Origin: Actinomycetes bacterium | GTDB lineage: Bacteria > Actinomycetota > Actinomycetes > Actinomycetales > Cellulomonadaceae | DNA length: 27,639 nucleotides | NCBI GenBank assembly: GCA_023432565.1 | Contig: JAEYUL010000194.1 | Coordinates: 1 to 27,639, forward strand | Direction of reading: 5' to 3' | Part shown: in pieces, positions 23,119 through 27,639 of the stretch | Position numbering within the stretch: position 1 is the first letter of the stretch | Layout: each line of letters begins with the position of its first letter | Notes under the pieces: model-generated | Told to the model about the DNA's origin: nothing | The model's database searches: none | The model's input: only the letters and a program-made list of their open reading frames with translations | Program-made: the position numbers and the translations under genes

Positions 23119-23886
23119 ATGACGATCCCGACCGGCCACGTCGAGGTCCCCGAGCAGGTCCACCGGCTCGTCGGCGCCGCCGGGCTCGTCGCGGACCCGC
23201 CCGTCCACGCCGTCTGGCAGAACGACGACGGCGGCACGACGTTCTACGCGCCGGTCCACCGCGTGTACGTCAAGTGGGCGCCCGCAGGTACCCCGCTCGA
23301 CCTGGCGGCCGAGGCCGAGCGGCTCGCCTGGGCAGCCCCGCACACGCCCGTGCCCGAGGTCCTCGCCCACGGGAGCGACGACGAGGGCGCGTGGCTCGTC
23401 ACGCGGGCTGTCCCCGGCCGCAGCGCGGTGGATCCGGTGTGGATGGCGCGACCTCTGGACGCAGTGCGCGCGGTCGGGGTCGGGCTGCGTGCGCTGCACG
23501 ACGCGTTGCCGGTGGACCGGTGCCGGTTCACCTGGTCGGTCGAGGAGCGTCTCGCGCGGCTGGACGACCCGGTCCGTGCGACGGAGCTGGCGCCGCCGCC
23601 GCCGGTGGACCGGCTCGTCGTCTGTCACGGGGACGCGTGCGTCCCGAACACGCTGCTGTCCGACGACGGCTCGTGGCTCGCGCACGTGGACCTCGGGCGG
23701 CTCGGCGTTGCGGACCGCTGGGCGGACCTCGCGATCGCGACGTGGAGCTCGGTGTGGAACTACGGACCGGGCTACGAGGACGCCCTGCTCGAGGCCTACG
23801 GCATCACACCCGACCCGCAGCGCACGCAGTACTACCGAGCACTGTGGGGCAGCCCGGGGTCCCGGTCGGCTGCCCGTCGCCGCTGA
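23119..23886 (+). CDS. Aminoglycoside phosphotransferase, APH(3')-like
   Basis: This is a 255-residue kinase of the APH family. K52 (VYVKW) should bind ATP. The Brenner motif VVCHGDACVPNTLL has catalytic D172 and N177, and the metal-binding segment is VDLGRLGVADRWADLA with D191. The HGDAC-PN and D-GRLGVADR signatures and the YGI-PD-QR--YYR C-terminal pattern match APH(3') enzymes that phosphorylate kanamycin/neomycin more closely than general APH-like kinases. The C-terminus ends in a short basic tail (RSAARRR) in place of the usual acidic/aromatic end. It follows the GNAT gene by 7 bp with no RBS of its own. Base composition matches its neighbours, so this looks like a resident homologue, not a recent acquisition. 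Activity on drugs is inference. Confidence 0.85.
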   Translation: MTIPTGHVEVPEQVHRLVGAAGLVADPPVHAVWQNDDGGTTFYAPVHRVYVKWAPAGTPLDLAAEAERLAWAAPHTPVPEVLAHGSDDEGAWLVTRAVPGRSAVDPVWMARPLDAVRAVGVGLRALHDALPVDRCRFTWSVEERLARLDDPVRATELAPPPPVDRLVVCHGDACVPNTLLSDDGSWLAHVDLGRLGVADRWADLAIATWSSVWNYGPGYEDALLEAYGITPDPQRTQYYRALWGSPGSRSAARRR

Positions 23887-23908
23887 GCGTTCTGCGTGCC
23901 CGGGCTCG

Positions 23909-24394
23909 TCACTCGCCGCGGTAGGCGGCCTCGAGCGGGGCGATCTCGAGCTTCTTCTGGGTGAGCATGACCTGCGTGGCGCGCATCGCGCCCTCGGGGT
24001 CGGCGTCCGGCGACAGCGTGAGCTCCATGAGCCGGCGGGGCACGACCTGCCACGAGAGGCCGAACCGGTCGGTGAGCCAGCCGCACGCGACCTCCTGCCC
24101 GCCGCCGGCCAGCAGCGCCTCCCAGTAGTGGTCCACCTCGGCCTGGTCGGCGCAGTCGACGACGAACGAGAACGCCGAGTTGAGCTGGACGGACGGACCT
24201 GCCGAGATCGCCTCGACGCGCTGGCCGTCGAGCTCGTACGACACGATGAACGGCGAGCCCTTGGTGACTCCGGGCATGTCCGCCGGTGCGTGCACCACGT
24301 CGACGATGCGCGAGTGGGGGAAGACCGAGACGTAGAACTCTGCGGCCTCCAGGGCGTTGTCGCTGTACCAGAGGTGGGGGTGGATGATGCCCAT
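23909..24394 (-). CDS. VOC-superfamily protein, PhnB/glyoxalase-like
   Basis: This 161-residue protein begins MGIIHPHLWYSDNALEAAEFYVSVFPHSRI. That is the PhnB-like ("3-demethylubiquinone-9 3-methyltransferase") subgroup of the vicinal-oxygen-chelate fold: paired beta-alpha-beta modules with DNALEAAEFY and a second half with DQAEVDHYWEALLAGGGQEVACGWLTDRFGLSWQVVP. It usually folds as a dimer binding a small ligand or metal; no substrate can be named. The ATG at 24394 lies eight bases after GGAG. It is the third gene of an ArsR-SRPBCC-VOC operon, 37 bp after the SRPBCC stop. Confidence 0.88.
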   Translation of the reverse strand: MGIIHPHLWYSDNALEAAEFYVSVFPHSRIVDVVHAPADMPGVTKGSPFIVSYELDGQRVEAISAGPSVQLNSAFSFVVDCADQAEVDHYWEALLAGGGQEVACGWLTDRFGLSWQVVPRRLMELTLSPDADPEGAMRATQVMLTQKKLEIAPLEAAYRGE

Positions 24395-24431
24395 GAGCTG
24401 CTCCGTTCCTGTTCGGACCCGGCGACCGGGG

Positions 24432-24905
24432 TCAGCTCGCCACGAGGGTGTCGAGACGCGCATACCCCTGCGTGAGCCCGCCCTCCATGCCGCTGGCGAT
24501 CATCCCGTCGCGGGACTCGAGCGAGGGGTAGACCGAGTGGATCTCCAGGCGGGTCCGTCCCTCGCCGAGGTCGACGAACCGCAGTGACTCGATCGCGACG
24601 ACGTCCGGGAACCCGAGGAACTCGAACGTCTGGATCGCGAGCTCGTCGGCCCGCACCGTGTGGAAGGTCCCGCGGAACCCGTACGTCTCGCCGCTGGGGT
24701 CGGTCTGCTGGTACGCCCACCGTCCGCCGGAGACGAAGTCCCACTCGGTGATGTCGATCTGGAGCTCGTCGGGGCCCATCCACTTCGCGACGAGCGCCGG
24801 GTCGGCGTGCGCCGCGAACAGGCGGGAGACGGGCGCGTCGAACTCGCGCGCGATGTCGATGAAGGGGACGCCCTGCGGCGCGTCCACGTGCACGGGGTTG
24901 GTCAT
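24432..24905 (-). CDS. SRPBCC (AHSA1-like) domain protein
   Basis: This single-domain 157-residue START/Bet v1-like protein belongs to the AHSA1 group. After a short N-terminus it has FIDIAREFDAPVSRLFAAHADPALVAKWMGPD, the usual opening of the family, followed by GGRWAYQQTDPSGETYGFRGTF and the long C-terminal helix. Such proteins bind hydrophobic ligands and commonly sit next to ArsR regulators. The ATG at 24905 overlaps the stop of the upstream ArsR gene (ATGA) and is preceded by AGGAGG, so translation is coupled. The biochemical role is unknown. Confidence 0.9.
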   Translation of the reverse strand: MTNPVHVDAPQGVPFIDIAREFDAPVSRLFAAHADPALVAKWMGPDELQIDITEWDFVSGGRWAYQQTDPSGETYGFRGTFHTVRADELAIQTFEFLGFPDVVAIESLRFVDLGEGRTRLEIHSVYPSLESRDGMIASGMEGGLTQGYARLDTLVAS

Positions 24906-25249
24906 GACGGGTCCTCCTGGTGGTCCGGGTCCTGCGCGAGCAGGGCATCGAGCGAGCGGAACCTGCGCTCGTGGTCGAGCCGGTACCGGTCGATCCACGC
25001 GGTGAGACGTTCGAGCGCCTCCGGGGCGAGGTGCACGGGTCGACGCTGGGCGTCGCGCGTGCGGGTCACGAGTCCCGCCTGCTCCAGCACGTGGATGTGC
25101 TTGGACACCGCCTGCAAGGAGATGGCGTGCGGCTCGGCGAGCTCGTTGACGGTGGCGGGACCGCGCGACAGTCGGGCGACGATCTGCCGGCGCACGGGAT
25201 CGGCCAAGGCCAGGAAGGCCCGGTCGAGCCGTTCGTCTTCTTCCACCAC
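24902..25249 (-). CDS. ArsR-family winged-helix repressor
   Basis: This 115-residue regulator has the DNA-binding motif ALADPVRRQIVARLSRGPATVNELAEPHAISLQAVSKHIHVLEQAGLV (16-61), typical of the SdpR/AHSA1-associated ArsR branch. It lacks the metal-site ELCVC motif, so it probably responds to something other than metal. The start is GTG 25249, eight bases after GGAGGA. It is the first gene of the operon with the SRPBCC and VOC proteins. A TCAACC-TCAA-GGTTGA dyad upstream (25292-25307) is the likely autoregulatory operator. Confidence 0.92.
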   Translation of the reverse strand: MVEEDERLDRAFLALADPVRRQIVARLSRGPATVNELAEPHAISLQAVSKHIHVLEQAGLVTRTRDAQRRPVHLAPEALERLTAWIDRYRLDHERRFRSLDALLAQDPDHQEDPS

Positions 25250-25291
25250 GGCGTGTTCCTCCGGCCGGCTGCCACCGACCGTGTCATGTAC

Positions 25292-25307
25292 TCAACCTCA
25301 AGGTTGA
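25292..25307. promoter_or_regulatory. ArsR operator candidate
   Basis: TCAACC-TCAA-GGTTGA is a perfect 6-bp inverted repeat 43 bp upstream of the ArsR start. It lies within a strikingly AT-rich segment flanked by GTGTC (25281-25285) and GACAC (25312-25316), which extend the symmetry. A minus-strand -10 (TACATG) may follow at its downstream edge. Confidence 0.65.
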
Positions 25308-25369
25308 ATAAGACACTAGTTGCGCAAACCCCCCGCCGCAAGACCCCGCCCGCTCGTAATCACCCGCCA

Positions 25370-25431
25370 GATCGTGCGTCCGTCGCACGCTCGTGCGTTC
25401 CTACGCGCGACCTGGTGAGAAAGGCGCGACC
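25370..25431. repeat. 62-bp intergenic hairpin element, copy 2
   Basis: Layout: GATCGTGC (25370-25377), 11-bp spacer, GCTCGTGC (25389-25396), 8-bp loop, GCGCGACC (25405-25412), 11-bp spacer, GCGCGACC (25424-25431). The dimensions equal those of copies 1 and 3. Here the spacers are not complementary, so only the words pair. It lies downstream of the EamA gene and upstream of the ArsR operon promoter. A separate GCGCGACCTG/CAGGTCGCGC hairpin (25405-25446) may act as the EamA terminator. Confidence 0.7.
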
Positions 25432-25462
25432 GCGCAGGTCGCGCGCTCGGGCGGCGCGGCGG

Positions 25463-26398
25463 TCAGGGGGCCGCCGGGCGGGGTGTGGCGAGGTCGGGTG
25501 GGGTGGGGGCGGGGGGCGCGGGGGCGGGGTGCCGGCGGCGGGAGCGGAGGGCGAGGGCGGGGTGGCCCAGCGCGACGCCCGCGAGGACGACCAGTGCGCC
25601 CAGCGCCTGCTGAAGCGCCAGGTGCTCGTGGGCGACGAGGAGGCCGAGCGTCAGGCCGGCCACAGGGTTGAGGAGTCCGACGAGCCCGACTGTCCCCGCA
25701 GGCAGGCGCCGCAGCCCGGCGAACCAGGCGAGGTAGGCGAGGGCGGTCGCCGCGAGCGACAGGAACGCCAGGCCCGCCCACGCGGGCCCGTCGAGACGCG
25801 GGGGAGCGCCCTCCACGGCGAGCGCGGCGATGAGCAACGTGGCCCCGCCCGCGACCAGCTGCCACGAGGTCGACGCCACGACGTCGATGTCGTCGTCGTG
25901 CCAGCGTTGTGCGAGCACGAACCCGACGCTCGACATCAGCATCGCGGACGCCGACGCGACCAGGCCGCGCACGTCGAGCGACGCCGCGCCGGTGAGCACC
26001 ATCGCGGCTACGCCGAGCAGGCCGAGCGCTCCGCCGACCACCGCCGGAAGCGCTGGGCGCTGGGCGACCATCGCCCACGCCATGAGCATCATGACCAGGG
26101 GTGACGTGGCCATCACGGTGGCCGCGATGCTCGTCGGCAGGAGCTGGGCGGCGACGTAGACCAGCACGAAGAACGCGCCCATGTTGAGCGTGCCGAGCAC
26201 GAGCGCACGCCACCACCACGAGCCGCGCGGCAGGCGTCGGGCGACGAGCAGCAGGATCAGGCCCGCGGGCAGCGCGCGCAGCGCCGATCCCCACAGGGGC
26301 GAGTCCGCGGGCAGCAGCTCACGGGTCACGTAGTAGCTGGAGCCCCAGACGATCGGCGCGTAGGCCGTGACCAGCATCCAGCGGAGATTTGCTTCCAC
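25463..26398 (-). CDS. EamA/DMT-superfamily transporter
   Basis: This 311-residue integral membrane protein has ten hydrophobic segments in two EamA repeats: residues ~6-140 (with PIVWGSSYYVTRELLP and ATVMATSPLVMMLMAW) and ~150-280 (with ATALAYLAWFAGLRRLPAGTVGLVGLLNPVAGL). The basic, Pro-rich tail is cytoplasmic. Members export amino acids, purines or other metabolites; the substrate here is unknown. I chose GTG 26398 (VEANLRWML) because a TAGATT -10 box ends seven bases upstream, fitting a leaderless message. A TTG at 26407 would overlap that box. It is divergent from a MarR gene, with two shared operators, so it is probably repressed by it. Confidence 0.88.
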   Translation of the reverse strand: MEANLRWMLVTAYAPIVWGSSYYVTRELLPADSPLWGSALRALPAGLILLLVARRLPRGSWWWRALVLGTLNMGAFFVLVYVAAQLLPTSIAATVMATSPLVMMLMAWAMVAQRPALPAVVGGALGLLGVAAMVLTGAASLDVRGLVASASAMLMSSVGFVLAQRWHDDDIDVVASTSWQLVAGGATLLIAALAVEGAPPRLDGPAWAGLAFLSLAATALAYLAWFAGLRRLPAGTVGLVGLLNPVAGLTLGLLVAHEHLALQQALGALVVLAGVALGHPALALRSRRRHPAPAPPAPTPPDLATPRPAAP

Positions 26399-26431
26399 GG
26401 AAGACAATCTAGCTTCCGTGGAAGATATAGT
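26392..26431. promoter_or_regulatory. Paired MarR operators and divergent leaderless promoters
   Basis: CTTCCACGGAAG (26392-26403) and CTTCCGTGGAAG (26413-26424) are each 5-bp-arm palindromes and exact inverses of each other, with centres 21 bp apart (two helical turns). TATAGT (26426-26431) lies six bases before the MarR GTG at 26438. On the other strand TAGATT (26411-26406) lies seven bases before the EamA GTG at 26398. Site two falls between -35 and -10 for both promoters and site one covers the EamA start. Confidence 0.75.
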
Positions 26432-26437
26432 CGAACG

Positions 26438-27055
26438 GTGTCCTCTTCACGACTCGACCGGCGCGACGAGCCCGACCGGCGCGACCGGCGCGACGAGCCC
26501 GACCTGCGCGACCGGCGCGACGGGCCCGACCTGCGCGACGGGCCCGACGGGCCCGATCGGCTCGACCAGATCCAGGCGGCGTGGCGGCGCGAGCGGCCCG
26601 ACCTCGATCCGAGCCCGCAAGCGGTCATCGGCCGACTGCACCGCGTCGCCGGGCACCTGACCGACGAGCTCGTGGCCGTCTACCGGCAGCACGGCCTGAG
26701 CGAGGGTGACTTCGACGTGCTCGCGACCTTGCGCCGAGCGGGCGAGCCCTACGAGCGCACGGCCGGCGAGCTGGCCGAGCACACGCTGGTCACCTCCGGT
26801 GGCATGACCAAGCGGATCGACCGTCTCGAGCGCGCGGGCCTCGTCGTGCGCCGTGTGTCCCACGACGACGCGCGCGCCCGTCTCGTCGCGCTGACGCCCG
26901 CGGGGCGCGAGCTCATCGACGCCGCGTTCACCGACCACATGGCCAACGAGCACCGTCTCCTGTCCGTGCTGGACGAGCACGACGTCGCCGCCCTGCGACG
27001 CATCCTGCGCACCTGGCTCTCCCACCTGGAGCCGCACCCGCCCACCACCCCCTGA
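26438..27055 (+). CDS. MarR-family regulator with repetitive Asp/Arg N-terminal tail
   Basis: This 205-residue transcription factor has a MarR winged-helix core at residues ~50-195. Motifs include GLSEGDFDVLATLRRAGEPY, the recognition region LAEHTLVTSGGMTKRIDRLERAGLV, and the wing VSHDDARARLVALTPAGRELI. Residues 5-43 are 13 consecutive x-x-Asp triplets (RLD, RRD, EPD, LRD, GPD), encoded by a 9-bp tandem repeat. MarR proteins are usually ~140-170 residues, so this tail is extra. The start is GTG 26438, placed six bases after a TATAGT -10 box, indicating leaderless translation. The divergent EamA gene and shared operators point to autoregulation and control of export. The ligand is unknown. Confidence 0.9.
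   Translation: MSSSRLDRRDEPDRRDRRDEPDLRDRRDGPDLRDGPDGPDRLDQIQAAWRRERPDLDPSPQAVIGRLHRVAGHLTDELVAVYRQHGLSEGDFDVLATLRRAGEPYERTAGELAEHTLVTSGGMTKRIDRLERAGLVVRRVSHDDARARLVALTPAGRELIDAAFTDHMANEHRLLSVLDEHDVAALRRILRTWLSHLEPHPPTTP
26450..26566 (+). repeat. 13-unit 9-bp coding repeat in the MarR gene
   Basis: Thirteen consecutive 9-bp units each encode a triplet ending in Asp (residues 5-43). Units are variants of CGGCGCGAC, GAGCCCGAC, CTGCGCGAC and GGGCCCGAC. The mosaic order (RRD RRD EPD LRD RRD GPD LRD GPD GPD) indicates repeated slippage or unequal exchange. Confidence 0.92.
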
Positions 27056-27067
27056 CCCTCCCGGCGA

Positions 27068-27129
27068 AGTCGTGCGTCTATCGCGGACTCGTGCAACGGA
27101 CTGAACGAGTCCGCGAGAGACGCACGAGT
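27068..27129. repeat. 62-bp intergenic hairpin element, copy 3
   Basis: Layout: AGTCGTGC (27068-27075), 11-bp spacer, ACTCGTGC (27087-27094), 8-bp loop, GAACGAGT (27103-27110), 11-bp spacer, GCACGAGT (27122-27129). The spacers pair at 10 of 11 positions, giving a long stem. It lies 13 bp after the MarR stop and 51 bp before the glyA -10 box, so it may end MarR transcription. Confidence 0.8.
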
Positions 27130-27179
27130 CTGCGGGGCGGCGTGGGTGCGGGGCGGCGTGGGTGCGGGTGGTGGGTTGG

Positions 27180-27185
27180 TAGTCT
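27180..27185 (+). promoter_or_regulatory. -10 box of the glyA riboswitch transcript
   Basis: TAGTCT fits TANNNT and predicts a start at ~27192, just before the first conserved aptamer block. The spacing matches that of the purH promoter to within one base. Confidence 0.6.
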
Positions 27186-27187
27186 GT

Positions 27188-27270
27188 GCGGGTCGTGACT
27201 GGCGCAACGGGTGGGGCACCACCGGGGAGCGACGAAGCAGCTGGACCACGGGTCGGACGCCTGGGCCCTC
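27188..27270 (+). promoter_or_regulatory. ZTP (pfl) riboswitch controlling glyA
   Basis: Conserved blocks are in the expected order: GGGTCGTGACTGGCG (27190-27204), GTGGGG, CCACCGGGGAGCG (27219-27231), a linker, and CGCCTGGGC (27258-27266). glyA is a classic target because it makes 5,10-methylene-THF and glycine when 10-formyl-THF is short. Between aptamer and gene, a bulged hairpin (CGTGC...GGGCG at 27296-27307 with CGCCC-GCACG at 27315-27324) could act as an expression platform. Confidence 0.92.
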
Positions 27271-27350
27271 GGTCGCCTCATCACCGGACCGTCCGCGTGC
27301 ATGGGCGTCGACCGCGCCCGCACGTCCACCCGCAACAGGAGCTGCCGCAA

Positions 27351-27639
27351 ATGAGCGACAACGTGCTGAACCAGAACATCGCCGACCTCGACCCGGAGAT
27401 CGCCGCCGTCCTCGACGGTGAGCTCGCCCGCCAGCAGGGCACGCTCGAGATGATCGCGAGCGAGAACTTCGTGCCGCTGGCCGTGCTGCAGGCGCAGGGC
27501 TCGGTCCTGACCAACAAGTACGCCGAGGGCTACCCGGGCCGCCGCTACTACGGCGGCTGCGAGCAGGTCGACATCGCCGAGAACATCGCGATCGAGCGCG
27601 CCAAGGAGCTGTTCGGCGCGCAGTTCGCCAACGTCCAGC
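27351..27639 (+). CDS. glyA: Serine hydroxymethyltransferase, 5' part only
   Basis: GlyA is the PLP enzyme converting serine and THF to glycine and 5,10-methylene-THF. The 96 visible residues start MSDNVLNQNIADLDPEIAAVLDGE. They contain the conserved N-terminal segments QQGTLEMIASENFVPLAVLQAQGSVLTNKYAEGYPGRRYYGGCEQVD and IAIERAKELFGAQFANVQ. ENF, NKYAEGYPGRRYYGG and the AKELF helix are hallmarks of GlyA. The active-site lysine lies beyond the window. The ATG at 27351 is nine bases after AGGAG (27337-27341). It is preceded by a ZTP riboswitch, linking it with purH in the same regulon. Confidence 0.95.
   Translation, partial: MSDNVLNQNIADLDPEIAAVLDGELARQQGTLEMIASENFVPLAVLQAQGSVLTNKYAEGYPGRRYYGGCEQVDIAENIAIERAKELFGAQFANVQ

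Noticed and set aside
23119..23886. Recently acquired resistance cassette
   Set aside because: Composition and codon use match the flanking genes, and no integron, transposase or terminal repeat is nearby.

Overview
The window is high-GC DNA (strong G/C preference at third codon positions) from an actinobacterium, most likely a cellulolytic or amylolytic member of the Micrococcales close to Cellulomonas. This rests on the gene neighbourhood sucC-sucD-DUF6350/PerM-...-purH-...-DUF3017, the eukaryotic-type NADP isocitrate dehydrogenase, two ZTP riboswitches of actinobacterial type, a CBM2-bearing secreted esterase, a very large secreted amylopullulanase, frequent GTG starts and several apparently leaderless promoters. 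No rRNA, tRNA, CRISPR array, insertion sequence or prophage was seen.

Layout. 1-355: 5' part of an unrecognised minus-strand gene. 356-709: divergent intergenic region holding two 19-bp direct repeats that look like operators in front of sucC. 710-4273: sucC, sucD (succinyl-CoA ligase), a terminator, and a DUF6350/PerM-like membrane protein. 4270-4821 (-): small Pro-rich membrane protein, in the position often held by purN. 4955-6759: promoter, ZTP riboswitch, purH and terminator. 6763-9664: FAD/NAD(P) ferredoxin-reductase-like protein (-), DUF3017 (+) and aquaporin (-). 9805-11131: icd with an operator-like site resembling that of sucC. 11203-18408: the 2322-residue amylopullulanase with a promoter/operator and terminator. 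18432-19912: a 17-bp tandem array and a CE1/PHB-depolymerase-like esterase with CBM2 (-). 20206-21580: mdh and a DUF167 protein. 21605-23886: hairpin element, purU (-), GNAT acetyltransferase and APH(3')-like kinase (+). 23909-25307: minus-strand operon ArsR -> SRPBCC -> VOC/PhnB-like protein with its operator. 25370-27129: hairpin element, divergent EamA exporter (-) / MarR regulator (+) with a shared operator pair, and a third hairpin element. 27180-27639: promoter, ZTP riboswitch and the 5' part of glyA.

Functional themes. Central metabolism: sucCD, icd and mdh are four TCA-cycle genes within 21 kb; sucC and icd share an 11-bp operator core. One-carbon/purine metabolism: purH, purU and glyA, with purH and glyA each behind a ZTP riboswitch. 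Polysaccharide use: a starch/pullulan-degrading enzyme with two GH13 catalytic domains and five X25-type modules, and a cellulose-binding esterase. Two small regulator-controlled stress or transport units (ArsR operon, MarR/EamA pair) end the window.

The most unusual structure is a family of three intergenic elements (21608-21669, 25370-25431, 27068-27129). Each is exactly 62 bp with the same layout: 8-bp word, 11-bp spacer, 8-bp word, 8-bp loop, inverted word, 11-bp spacer, inverted word. I cannot assign it to a known repeat family. Other notable points are the 13-fold 9-bp repeat encoding an x-x-Asp tract at the start of the MarR gene, and the 17-bp array that begins in the stop-codon region of the esterase gene.
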